DNA from: Gimesia sp.
Lineage (GTDB): Bacteria > Planctomycetota > Planctomycetia > Planctomycetales > Planctomycetaceae
Assembly: GCF_040219335.1 (NCBI RefSeq)
Contig: NZ_JAVJSQ010000031.1
Location: 1-64,000, forward strand
Reading direction: 5' to 3'
Length of the DNA: 64,000 nt
In this document: one piece after another, positions 25,427 through 33,459 of the stretch
How positions within the stretch are numbered: the stretch's first letter is position 1
Layout of the letters: each line of letters opens with the position of its first letter
Notes under the pieces: model-generated
The model's input: the letters and a program-made list of their open reading frames with translations, nothing else
The model's database searches: none
What the model was told of the DNA's origin: nothing
Made by a program: the position numbers and the translations under genes

Positions 25427-25783
25427 ATGTGGTCGCGCGTTATTGAATTCATGCTGGGCTGCTGGCTCGCTATCTGTCCCTTTATCTTCACTGCGGGAGA
25501 ACAGGTGCCTGCATTGACGACTGTGACCTGGGCTTCTGCCCTATTGGTCATCTGCCTCAGCCTGGTTTCGTACTGGCCGCCACTGCGCCACGCACATTTA
25601 GCAACCTTCTTCCTCGCGCTGGCGCTGATCGGCTATGGACGTTTCGCCGTCCCGGCTCCGATTCCCCCCGCACTCCAGAATCTGATCATGACCGGCTTAT
25701 TATTATTGATGTTTGCCCTGGTACCCAACCGGGCCAGTCAGCCTCCCCGCTGCTGGTACAAACAATCTCCGGGGATGTCTTAA
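25427..25783 (+). CDS. SPW-repeat-like membrane protein
   Basis: 118 residues with four hydrophobic segments. I place the start at 25427, where GAGGGAG precedes the ATG; the open frame upstream overlaps the VKOR gene. The opening MWSRVIEFMLGCWLAICPFIF resembles the SPW repeat family (GxWLxxSPxxxx), with Cys-Pro in place of Ser-Pro-Trp. Function of the family is unknown. It lies 19 nt behind the VKOR gene and is probably the last gene of the sigma-54 operon. Co-occurrence of epimerase, VKOR and SPW proteins suggests a membrane redox role, which is inference. Confidence 0.65.
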   Translation: MWSRVIEFMLGCWLAICPFIFTAGEQVPALTTVTWASALLVICLSLVSYWPPLRHAHLATFFLALALIGYGRFAVPAPIPPALQNLIMTGLLLLMFALVPNRASQPPRCWYKQSPGMS

Positions 25784-25962
25784 CTACAGCAACACAAGAC
25801 TTCAGGGAGACAAATCAGCTCTGCGGCTTCTAAGACAGGGTCCGGCCCGGGTGCAACATTTAATTACAACCAATTTTTAAGCGGGTTCACTGAATCAAAG
25901 CACGACACACTCGCGCCAAGATCAAGGGGCTCTCAGCGCCCGCCCTATCCAAGGAGTCAGTC

Positions 25963-27915
25963 ATGGCCGCTAATCTTGCTCAAAAGCTCATCCGCTCGCA
26001 TCTGGTCGAAGGTACTATGGAACCGGGAGAAGAAATCGGTCTCCGCATCGATCAGACTCTCACCCAGGACGCCACCGGCACCCTGGTCATGCTGGAACTC
26101 GAAGCGATGCAACTCGATCGCGTGCACACCGAAGTTTCCGTGCAATACGTCGATCACAATCTCTTGCAGGAAGATTTCAAAAACCCGGATGACCACCTCT
26201 TCCTGCAGAGTGCCTGCCAGCGCTTTGGACTCTGGTTCAGTCGTCCCGGAAATGGCGTCAGTCATCCCCTGCACCAGGAATATTTCGGCAAGCCAGGCAA
26301 AACGCTGCTCGGTTCTGACAGCCATACCTGTTCCGCCGGTGCACTCGGCATGCTGGCCATCGGCGCGGGCGGACTCGAAGTTGCGATGGCCATGGCAGGT
26401 TTTCCGTTTTATCTCAAGATGCCCGAAATCTGGGGCGTTCATCTCACAGGCATGCTCCCCGACTGGGTCAGCGCCAAAGACGTGATTTTAGAAATGTTGC
26501 GTCGGCACGACGTCAAAGGAGCCGTGAATCGCATCATCGAATATCACGGTCCCGGTCTGAAACAACTCTCGGCCATGGACCGCCATGTGATCGCGAATAT
26601 GGGCGCAGAGCTCGGCGCGACTGCCACGGTCTTCCCGGCTGATAAAGAAATTCAGCACTTCCTGCACGAACAGGGACGCACAGACGATTATTCGGAACAG
26701 ACAGCAGACGCGGATGCCAGCTACGACATCGAGGATGAAATCGATCTGGGGACCCTGGAACCATTGATCGCTCTCCCCTCCAGTCCGGGCAATGTGCACA
26801 CTGTCCGCGAACAGGCCGGCGAACCGATCTACCAGGCCTATATCGGTTCCTCTGCCAATCCCGGCTATCGCGACTTCGCCATCGCCGCCGAGATCGTCCG
26901 GGGACGCCAAATTCATCCGCGCGTCTCCCTCGACATCAATCCCAGTTCACGCCAGACCCTGATGTCCCTGGTCGAACAGAGTGCCCTGGGCGCGTTAATT
27001 CAGTCCGGTGCCCGTATCCACCAGGCGGGATGCAATGGCTGCATCGGCATGGGACAGGCCCCCGCCACCGATCAGATCAGTCTGCGTACCGTCCCCCGCA
27101 ACTTTCCCGGGCGGAGTGGAACCCGGGAAGACAAGGTCTGCCTGGTCAGCCCCGAGACAGCCGCCGCTTCCGCATTATCCGGATGCATCACCGATCCCCG
27201 TAACCAGGAAATGCCCTGCCCTTCAATTGAGATTCCCCGGGTCCGGACCAGCCGTGACGAACTCTTTCAGGCACCACCCACGGATGACGACCTCACTCAG
27301 TTCGAACTCCGCAAAGGACCAAATATTCAATCCATCCCCGAATTTGAACCCCTGCCAGATGAACTTGAGGTTCCCGTCTTACTCAAAATGCGCGATAACA
27401 TCTCGACGGACGAAATCCTGCCCGCGGGTGCCCGGGTACTGCCTTATCGCAGCAATATTCCCGAAATCAGTAAGTTCGCTTTCGAACAAATCGACTCCAG
27501 CTATGCAGAACACGCCCTGCATATCCGCGAAGCGGGCGGTCATTCAATTGTCGCCGGAGAAAATTACGGACAGGGTTCCAGTCGCGAACATGCAGCGCTC
27601 GCTCCACGCTATCTCGGATTGCGACTGGTCATCGTCAAAAGCTTTGCCCGCATCCACTGGCAGAACCTCGTCAACTTCGGCATTCTCCCCCTCACGTTTG
27701 AGAACCCGGACGATTACGCTGAGATTGAGCAGAACGTACTGTTGCATATGGAATCACTCAGGCACCAGGTCGCAGATCAGCCGACAATCCAGGTCCATAT
27801 CAATGGTCACAACACCATCACAGCCCGGCATGGACTCTCAGAACGTCAGCGCGAAATCCTGCTGGCAGGCGGGTTGATCAACTGGGCACGTTCGTCCCGT
27901 CAGAAACAGCCCTGA
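25963..27915 (+). CDS. aconitase-family hydratase of the short type
   Basis: 650 residues, matching the compact aconitase subgroup of about 650 rather than the 900-residue AcnA. The domains are in standard order: residues 1-400 catalytic, 470-640 the swivel domain with NYGQGSSREHAALAPRYLG. The aconitase reaction interconverts citrate and isocitrate using a [4Fe-4S] cluster bound by three Cys. Here Cys357 and Cys360 (GCNGCIGMGQ) are present, but the segment usually reading GSCTN is GSSANPGYRDF, so Ser297 stands at the third ligand. Cys123 (DSHTCSAG) is another cysteine near the active-site entry. Whether Ser is normal for this subgroup I cannot check. AAGGAG precedes the ATG. Citrate cycle is the likely pathway but homoaconitate or a related substrate is possible. 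Confidence 0.85.
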   Translation: MAANLAQKLIRSHLVEGTMEPGEEIGLRIDQTLTQDATGTLVMLELEAMQLDRVHTEVSVQYVDHNLLQEDFKNPDDHLFLQSACQRFGLWFSRPGNGVSHPLHQEYFGKPGKTLLGSDSHTCSAGALGMLAIGAGGLEVAMAMAGFPFYLKMPEIWGVHLTGMLPDWVSAKDVILEMLRRHDVKGAVNRIIEYHGPGLKQLSAMDRHVIANMGAELGATATVFPADKEIQHFLHEQGRTDDYSEQTADADASYDIEDEIDLGTLEPLIALPSSPGNVHTVREQAGEPIYQAYIGSSANPGYRDFAIAAEIVRGRQIHPRVSLDINPSSRQTLMSLVEQSALGALIQSGARIHQAGCNGCIGMGQAPATDQISLRTVPRNFPGRSGTREDKVCLVSPETAAASALSGCITDPRNQEMPCPSIEIPRVRTSRDELFQAPPTDDDLTQFELRKGPNIQSIPEFEPLPDELEVPVLLKMRDNISTDEILPAGARVLPYRSNIPEISKFAFEQIDSSYAEHALHIREAGGHSIVAGENYGQGSSREHAALAPRYLGLRLVIVKSFARIHWQNLVNFGILPLTFENPDDYAEIEQNVLLHMESLRHQVADQPTIQVHINGHNTITARHGLSERQREILLAGGLINWARSSRQKQP

Positions 27916-27936
27916 CAGACATCGCCTGAGTACCTC

Positions 27937-29001
27937 TCAAAGCACATAGTAATACAGCCCCATGCCGCCGACATAAACCAGTAGAATCATGGCCGAATCG
28001 TAGCCCATCCCCAGGATGGTCTTATCGCGGCGTTCGAGTATCCCCCACAGATACAGTCCAGTGCAGATGATTCCCAGCGCCGCCAGGAAACTCGCTGAGG
28101 GATCCAGACTGTCAATAATCGCCCCATCCCGATACGCCAGGTCGGCAGGCAGAAACAGCGCGACTTCCAGCAGGTTCGTTCCCAGAATATTAGCCACCGC
28201 CATACTGTAAGCACCGAAACGGACTGCCGTCCACGTAGTACTGACCTCCGGCAGACTGGTCGCCAGCGCCACCAGCGTTGCCCCGATCAGGCTTTGACCG
28301 AGTCCGCTCTGATCCGCCAGCACTTCCCCCGTCCGCGCCACCACAAATCCACTCACCAGCACGCCACCCGCTGCCAGTACAAAGCGTATCACCAGTTGCC
28401 GGGTACTCAGATCACAATATGCGGGATGCGCATCTTTTACATCGCGAGGCGATTCAATCGGCTGTTTATCCTCACCCGTCGGCTCCCAGCGCGGCGCCCC
28501 TTCATAACGATGAAACACCCCCAGGCAAAACAGATAAGCCAGAAACAGCAACACGGGCCAGAGCCCTACTCCCCAGACCACCACCAGTTCGCCGGTCACC
28601 AGCGTAATAATACCGAAGCTCAACATCAGGATCAGAAACACTCCCTGCACCAGCAGCGTCGCCTCAGGAGAGAACAGGGTCAGAGGTTTGTTTCGAAGGA
28701 AAATCGCATCCAGTACGGCCAGCACTGCGATCTGCATCACCACCCCGCCCAGCAGATTGTTACCCGCCATCTCCGCGGCACCGGAGACTGAGGCACTGAG
28801 TGTAGTCCCCAGTTCGGGTAGGCTGGTCGCACCTCCCAGCAGCAACGCCCCGGCAAACGCTTTCCCAATCCCCGTGCGTTCCGCGATCTGATCAACGTAA
28901 AAACTCAGCCTGGAACCACACAACCAGACTCCCCCGGCTGCGAGACTGAACAGGACCAGGTTCAACGCCAGCGGATTTGTCTGCAACTCGAACAATGACA
29001 T
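27937..29001 (-). CDS. Na+/Ca2+ exchanger-superfamily antiporter, canonical
   Basis: 354 residues, ten or so membrane segments in two inverted halves with a cytosolic loop of about 40 residues in the middle (residues 162-200). Both alpha repeats keep the ion-binding glutamate: GGATSLPELGTTLSAS (Glu63) and ALATSLPEVSTTWTAV (Glu252), each followed by a Gly/Asn-rich turn (NNLLGG; NILGTN). The protein is expected to exchange Na+ or H+ for Ca2+ at the inner membrane. It converges with the aconitase gene (21 nt) and is divergent from the rhodanese gene. It is a paralogue of the antiporter at 20739-21776, which lacks one of the two glutamates. Confidence 0.88.
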   Translation of the reverse strand: MSLFELQTNPLALNLVLFSLAAGGVWLCGSRLSFYVDQIAERTGIGKAFAGALLLGGATSLPELGTTLSASVSGAAEMAGNNLLGGVVMQIAVLAVLDAIFLRNKPLTLFSPEATLLVQGVFLILMLSFGIITLVTGELVVVWGVGLWPVLLFLAYLFCLGVFHRYEGAPRWEPTGEDKQPIESPRDVKDAHPAYCDLSTRQLVIRFVLAAGGVLVSGFVVARTGEVLADQSGLGQSLIGATLVALATSLPEVSTTWTAVRFGAYSMAVANILGTNLLEVALFLPADLAYRDGAIIDSLDPSASFLAALGIICTGLYLWGILERRDKTILGMGYDSAMILLVYVGGMGLYYYVL

Positions 29002-29103
29002 TGAGTCAACAACCTCTTTCCAGTTGGAATAACTTAGCTTGCGATAAGACAGACGAACGACCAGAACGAACGCTCAGACAACAGTCCACCCCACTAAAAA
29101 CCA

Positions 29104-29137
29104 GGACAGTCTGTCACACAGGTGCGACAGACTGTCC
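29104..29137. promoter_or_regulatory. 12-bp perfect inverted repeat, possible activator site
   Basis: GGACAGTCTGTC and GACAGACTGTCC flank a 10-nt spacer. It lies between divergent genes, so it cannot terminate either; it is about 120-150 nt upstream of the rhodanese -24/-12 promoter, a usual enhancer distance. The inner TGTC-N10-GACA is the most likely recognition part. Confidence 0.5.
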
Positions 29138-29254
29138 GGTCAACTCATCAGGCCCGAGATGAATCCCTGATAAATGAAACTCATCTCTGCTGAAGCAGGG
29201 GCATTCATGGTATTAACCAGCCCTTCCTCAATATCAGCAAAAGCGGTACCGTCG

Positions 29255-29270
29255 TGGTATGCGTTTTGCA
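29255..29270 (+). promoter_or_regulatory. sigma-54 promoter of the rhodanese gene
   Basis: TGGTATGCGTTTTGCA has TGG, the conserved A and TTGCA at exact spacing. The ATG at 29323 is 53 nt past the -12 GC, close to the geometry of the other sites of this cluster. Confidence 0.75.
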
Positions 29271-29322
29271 CTCTTCTCCGACTGCTACTGTAAAAGTTTT
29301 TAATCAATTCAGGAGGACGATC

Positions 29323-29658
29323 ATGCAAACGATCTCGACCGAAGAACTCCGCGGCAAAATGCAGCGCAATGAAAAAGGTATTCTGGTCAACACCCTGTCA
29401 CAGGATGACTTCCAGAAGGCGCATATCCCGAATTCCATGAACATCCCTCAACAGCAGGACGATTTCGTCTCGCAGGTGGAACAGGCGGCTGGCAGTAAAG
29501 AACAGACCGTTATCGTTTACTGTGCGAGCGAGGATTGCGGTTCCTCCGAGCAGGCTGCACAAAAGCTGGAAGAGGCAGGCTTCTCCAATGTCTATGACTA
29601 CGAAGGGGGATCGAAGTCATGGAGCGAAGCCGGAGAAAAGCTCGTTGCAGGAGCGTAA
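29323..29658 (+). CDS. single-domain rhodanese-like sulfurtransferase
   Basis: 111 residues, cytosolic. The ATG at 29323 is set by AGGAGGA six bases upstream. The domain is complete: ISTEELRGKM at the start, GAHIPNSMN-like HIPNSMNIP, the active-site loop YCASEDCGSS with Cys67 as the persulfide-carrying residue, and GGSKSWSEAG at the end. A second cysteine, Cys72, lies in or beside the loop. Such proteins carry sulfane sulfur in stress, cyanide or sulfide handling and thiol repair. Expected to be driven by the sigma-54 promoter at 29255, which ties it to the NtrC-type activator 6 kb away. Confidence 0.88.
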   Translation: MQTISTEELRGKMQRNEKGILVNTLSQDDFQKAHIPNSMNIPQQQDDFVSQVEQAAGSKEQTVIVYCASEDCGSSEQAAQKLEEAGFSNVYDYEGGSKSWSEAGEKLVAGA

Positions 29659-29681
29659 TTCGAGTGATCCTTACTCAGTGA

Positions 29682-29722
29682 GATGCACTGGTTACTCAAA
29701 TGCCATCAGTAACCAGCGCATC
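29682..29722. repeat. 15-bp-arm inverted repeat after the rhodanese gene
   Basis: GATGCACTGGTTACT pairs with AGTAACCAGCGCATC over 15 positions with one mismatch, separated by 11 nt. It begins 24 nt after the rhodanese stop and ends about 107 nt before the PPOX gene. No T-run follows, so it may be a processing signal, operator or rho-aided transcript end. Confidence 0.5.
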
Positions 29723-29829
29723 CGGTGATCACTCGTCTTACGCTTTACCGCTGGCCGATGGAAATGTTTCCTGCCAATTCATTCATTCTCATCGGTCAGC
29801 TTATTATTAAAGAATCAACAGGTGAATCA

Positions 29830-30342
29830 ATGAATCAGCAAGAACCGAAACAACAGGAACGTCAGCAGTCCATCGAGACACTGCGTGAACTGATCCGCGA
29901 TATTAAAATCTGCATGCTTACAACCCACTCTTCTGAAGCAGGCCTGAGAAGCAGACCCATGATCACAGCCCGGCATGAGTTCGATGGTGAACTCTGGCTG
30001 TTTACCCACGCAGATGATCCCAAGGTCAAGGAAATCGAACGAGACCCGACCGTCAACCTTGTTTACTCAGAACCGAAAGAAGACCGATACATCTCTATCG
30101 CTGGCCAGGCACAACTCATCCAGAACAAGCAGAAAGCAGAGCTGCTCTGGACCGACAGCCTGAATGAATGGTTTTCAGGCGGCCCGGAAGACCCCAGCCT
30201 GATGCTGATTTGTGTGCATGTCGCAGAAGCCGAGTACTGGGATGCGAATGTGCAAAACCTCTCCGATGCGGTAAGAGCACTCTTCTTCACTTCGACGGCA
30301 CCGAAACATGATAAGCTGGAATGGTCAGACACACCATCCTGA
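29830..30342 (+). CDS. PPOX-fold general-stress protein
   Basis: 170 residues. I start at the ATG at 29830 (MNQQEPKQQERQQSIETLREL); longer in-frame starts add hydrophobic leader-like sequence without a binding site. The rest fits the split-barrel flavin-binding fold of the pyridoxamine-phosphate-oxidase superfamily, in the general stress protein 26 group: IRDIKICMLTTHS, RSRPMITARHEFDGELWLFT, DPTVNLVYSEP, ISIAGQAQLI. Members bind FMN or F420, or may reduce small electrophiles; no specific substrate is indicated. It is followed by a bidirectional terminator shared with the convergent helical-protein gene. Confidence 0.85.
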   Translation: MNQQEPKQQERQQSIETLRELIRDIKICMLTTHSSEAGLRSRPMITARHEFDGELWLFTHADDPKVKEIERDPTVNLVYSEPKEDRYISIAGQAQLIQNKQKAELLWTDSLNEWFSGGPEDPSLMLICVHVAEAEYWDANVQNLSDAVRALFFTSTAPKHDKLEWSDTPS

Positions 30343-30380
30343 TCTGATTGAAGCTCAGTCTGCAAAGTCCGGCAGATACA

Positions 30381-30425
30381 AAAAAGCCCCGAAAAGCAAC
30401 ACAACCTGCTTCCCGGGGCTTTTTT
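30381..30425. terminator. bidirectional rho-independent terminator
   Basis: AAAAAGCCCCG and CGGGGCTTTTTT form a strong stem with an A-run on one side and a T-run on the other. It lies between the convergent PPOX gene and the helical-protein gene and serves both. Confidence 0.92.
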
Positions 30426-30448
30426 AGTTTCATTCAATCATGAGCCGA

Positions 30449-30937
30449 TCATGATGACTGTGAGCGAGGCAGACTTTCTGCATCTACCAGGTCCGATTCG
30501 CGTGACTTCTGACTCTGGTCTGCGATCACCGACTTTTCATATTCCAGCAACTGCTCAAACAGTTCTTTAACACGCGGTGCAGAAGAACCGTTGGCCAGCG
30601 ATTCGTACAACTGAATCAATGCCTGGCGAAACCGGATATTCATATCGTTCAACTCATCCAGCGTCATATCACGCTGTACCCGAATTGAATCCAGCTGCTC
30701 GCGCACATCCTCATCCGGGATATACTGCAACCAGGTATCCAGCACACCTTCTGCCACCCGCTTCCCGTAACCGTTCAATGCTGCCTGCCAGTGCAGCTCA
30801 TGCGCCCGTAACTCTTTGGAGAGCCATTCCACGCTTTCGGATCGGGATTCCACTTCCACGCGTTCCAGCGCCTGACGCATCCGTTTATGAAAAGACTCGA
30901 CAAGTCCTAAAATATCTTCGACTTTGCGATATGCCAT
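30449..30937 (-). CDS. all-helical protein, possibly ferritin-like
   Basis: 162 residues with no signal or membrane segment. The pattern suggests four to five long helices: residues 1-30 (DILGLVESFHKRMRQALERV), 35-60 (ESVEWLSKELRAHELHWQAAL), 60-80, 85-115, 120-145. Possible metal ligands are His17, His47 and His49 (with Glu near them), but there is no clean ExxH pair, so metal binding is not shown. The C-terminal 20 residues are polar and probably disordered. The resemblance to ferritin/rubrerythrin-type bundles is loose; no family recognised. AAGGAG sits before the ATG, and a strong sigma-54 promoter lies 39 nt upstream, placing the gene in the same regulon as the rhodanese. Confidence 0.7.
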   Translation of the reverse strand: MAYRKVEDILGLVESFHKRMRQALERVEVESRSESVEWLSKELRAHELHWQAALNGYGKRVAEGVLDTWLQYIPDEDVREQLDSIRVQRDMTLDELNDMNIRFRQALIQLYESLANGSSAPRVKELFEQLLEYEKSVIADQSQKSRESDLVDAESLPRSQSS

Positions 30938-30975
30938 GATGGGTTCTCCTTAATAATGGACCAGCCAGACTAAGG

Positions 30976-30991
30976 TGCAATTCATATGCCA
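30976..30991 (-). promoter_or_regulatory. sigma-54 promoter of the helical-protein gene
   Basis: Reading leftward: TGGCATATGAATTGCA, with TGGCA and TTGCA at exact spacing. The ATG at 30937 is 40 nt past the -12 GC. Confidence 0.85.
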
Positions 30992-31137
30992 GTGTCTGAA
31001 ATCGCTCATACAGTCACCAGAGCCGCTTTAACAACCATGATCGCAGAATTCTGGTCGCTCAGCGCCCACACTGGAAGCTCATCGGGCAGCGACGATCCAG
31101 CACAGGAACATTGAGAAACAAATTAGAGAGCCACACT

Positions 31138-31156
31138 GTCATCACGCAAGGATGAC
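31138..31156. promoter_or_regulatory. inverted repeat GTCATC-N7-GATGAC, possible activator site
   Basis: Perfect 6-bp arms about 150-165 nt upstream of the -24/-12 promoter at 30976. The outer GTCAT/ATGAC match the half-sites near the activator gene, though the spacer differs (9 against 12 nt between those halves). Confidence 0.4.
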
Positions 31157-31759
31157 GTACCGCGCATAAAAAAAGCTGCTGCCCTTCCCGGCACCAGCCA
31201 CTCAGCTCCATAAGCGTGCGAATCGCAGTTCCCCGTATGCAGGATGCCTCGGCCCAACGACCTCAGCCCACTTATCGCGAAATTCACCCTCGATTATGGA
31301 GCTGCCTTCCAATTTAGATATGAGGTACTAACAGCCAGCCTCCTTTCTCACACTTTCAACAGGCGAGGTGGATGACGAGTCCAACCCTCGCAACCCTTTC
31401 GGATCCTCATGATCCCTTTTTTCCTTCCATACTTAATACGTTTTTATGGCGATTTGAGAGAGAAAAATTCGCACTTTTTTCGGAAATCCTGTAGCTGGAA
31501 ACAACCTGTTCCCTTACCTCAGACGGGTATTCAGGTTAGCGAAATTCGACCGAAATCAGGCTTCTGGAGAACCGATTTTTTGATCTCTCCGAAATCCCCT
31601 GCGTTTTCAATAGCAGCAGAGGCATGCTTCAGATTCCTGACAGCATTGTCTGTGGCAAATCCAGCAGATCAAAACACCCTATCTTCTACATTGATAGTGA
31701 ATTGTAGAAACACATTGCTTTCATTCTCGGTCGAGACGGACTCGATCAAAGGAGCAGAA

Positions 31760-33400
31760 ATGAGCGACGAACGATTCAAAGCCAGACTTCTTTTGCTGAA
31801 ATTCGGGATCACCGGCCTCTTCGTCGGCGGTTTATTCCTGATGATTTTCGGGTACGTGGTCTACTCCCAGTTTCGCATCGACGTCCCCGCCCGGCACTTT
31901 GCCGTCCTGACACGCAAGACCGGTAACGACCTCAGCAACGATCAGGAAATTTCGCCTGACCTCACACTCAAGGACGCCACCCACAAAGGGCTCCAGCGGG
32001 AAGTCCTGCCCGAAGGACGCTACTTCTACAACTGCTACACCTGGGACTGGGAAATTTATCCGATGGTCGAAATCCCCGCCGACGCGATGGGCGTCCGCAT
32101 TCGACTCTATGGCGAAGACCTGCCCCCCGGCGACTTCATGTCGACCAGCGAAAAGCACAAAGGCATCATCCAGGAAGTGCTCAAACCAGGTCGCTATGCC
32201 ATCAACGCCCTGGTCATCGATCGTAATTCCAAGCAACCCGTGGGCATACCCCGTCTCAAGAACGACTACATCGAAATCATCGAGCTCTGGGAACCCAAGG
32301 TCATTCCCGCCGGTTATAAAGGCATCGTCACGAACCTGGCCGGCCCCATGCCCAAGGATCCCAACCAGTTACTCGTCGATAACGGCCACCGTGGCCCTCA
32401 GAAAGAAACCCTGGACGAAGGTACGTACTACTTGAACCCGTATACGATCCGCATCAACGCCATCGATACGCGTTCGCTCCGCTTCGACCTCTCACAGGGA
32501 GGCGTGATGATGTTTCCCAGTAAGGACGGTTTCCCGATTACCCTCGACGGCGTCATCGAGTTCCGCGTCATCCCCACCACCGCAGCTCAGACGTACGTAA
32601 CCTACAACGACGTTTCGAACGACGAAACAGGTTCGACAGCGATTGCCGACGAAATCATCAACAAGGTCATCATGCCCAACGCCCGGGCCTTCTGTCGCCT
32701 GCGGGGTTCTAACACCAGTGCCCGCGAATTCATCGGCGGCGAAACCCGTGCGGCTTTCCAGAAGGAGTTCCAGACCAAGATCACCGAAACCTGTAAAGAA
32801 CAGGGCATCGAAATCGTGCAGGCCCTGATCACCACAATCACACCTCCGGAAGCCATCGCGGAACCGCTTCGAAACCGCGAAATTGCCGTCCAGAAAAAAG
32901 GACAGTACGGCCGGGAAACGCTGCAGAAAGAACAGGAAGCCGTCCTCGCCACCGAGACGGCTCTCATCGAACAGAAGACAGCCCTCGTGACTGCAGAGCG
33001 GGAGATCATCAAAAAGATCACCCTCGCCCGCCAGGAACAGGGCGTCGCCCTCGAACAGGCGGAACGGGATAAGGAAGTCGCCCAGGAACAGTTGGAGGCA
33101 GCCAAAGACAAAGCCCAGGCCATTCTCGCCAAGACACGTGCAGAAGCGGCCGTGATCGGCTTTGAGAACGTTGCGGACGCCGCGGGCTGGAAACGGGCCG
33201 TCGAAGCCTTCGGCGGCGACGGTTCCAGCTTCGGACGCTATGTCCTCTACCAGAAGCTGGCACCCGGATTCAAAAAGATCATGACCAACACGGCAGACTC
33301 ACCGCTGATGCGAATCTTCGATCACTTCGCCGATTCTGCACCAGTCACACCGCAACCAGCGAAGACACAACCGGTGACCGCCGTGTCGACAGAAAAGTGA
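31760..33400 (+). CDS. SPFH-domain (flotillin/prohibitin-like) membrane protein 1
   Basis: 546 residues from the ATG at 31760, set by GGAG six bases upstream. One N-terminal membrane segment (residues about 12-37, GITGLFVGGLFLMIFGYVVY) is followed by an extended beta region with three copies of a loop motif of the type VLxPGRYxxN: LPEGRYFYNCY, LKPGRYAINAL and LDEGTYYLNPY. The SPFH fold proper covers about residues 230-400 (GFPITLDGVIEFRV, then QGIEIVQALITTITPPEAI). An Ala/Glu/Lys-rich coiled coil (about 405-475) precedes a short globular tail. SPFH proteins form ring or raft scaffolds on membranes and often regulate proteases. The next gene encodes a paralogue, and a Lon-like protease lies further downstream. 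Confidence 0.88.
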   Translation: MSDERFKARLLLLKFGITGLFVGGLFLMIFGYVVYSQFRIDVPARHFAVLTRKTGNDLSNDQEISPDLTLKDATHKGLQREVLPEGRYFYNCYTWDWEIYPMVEIPADAMGVRIRLYGEDLPPGDFMSTSEKHKGIIQEVLKPGRYAINALVIDRNSKQPVGIPRLKNDYIEIIELWEPKVIPAGYKGIVTNLAGPMPKDPNQLLVDNGHRGPQKETLDEGTYYLNPYTIRINAIDTRSLRFDLSQGGVMMFPSKDGFPITLDGVIEFRVIPTTAAQTYVTYNDVSNDETGSTAIADEIINKVIMPNARAFCRLRGSNTSAREFIGGETRAAFQKEFQTKITETCKEQGIEIVQALITTITPPEAIAEPLRNREIAVQKKGQYGRETLQKEQEAVLATETALIEQKTALVTAEREIIKKITLARQEQGVALEQAERDKEVAQEQLEAAKDKAQAILAKTRAEAAVIGFENVADAAGWKRAVEAFGGDGSSFGRYVLYQKLAPGFKKIMTNTADSPLMRIFDHFADSAPVTPQPAKTQPVTAVSTEK

Positions 33401-33459
33401 TTTAACAGAAACACACTCGATTCAGAAATAACATCCACTCCAGAATGGAGAGAAAACCA

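Larger units (their letters stand above)
29002..29322. other. 321-nt divergent region upstream of rhodanese
   Basis: Contains the perfect 12-bp inverted repeat at 29104-29137 and the -24/-12 promoter at 29255-29270. No promoter for the leftward antiporter could be recognised. A short minus-strand frame at 29140-29328 is not credible as a gene. Confidence 0.6.
30938..31759. other. 822-nt intergenic region before the SPFH genes
   Basis: Contains the leftward sigma-54 promoter and inverted repeat listed separately. From 31409 a frame runs open into the first SPFH gene, but it lacks a binding site and family resemblance, so I read it as leader. No other gene seen; no clear promoter for the SPFH pair. 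Confidence 0.55.

Noticed and set aside
29140-29328. minus-strand small frame between the antiporter and rhodanese
   Set aside because: It overlaps the sigma-54 promoter and the rhodanese binding site and has no domain or start signal.
31409-31759. in-frame upstream extension of SPFH protein 1
   Set aside because: The extra 117 codons have no binding site at their start and no SPFH-like content; GGAG six bases before 31760 and the membrane segment after it define the start.
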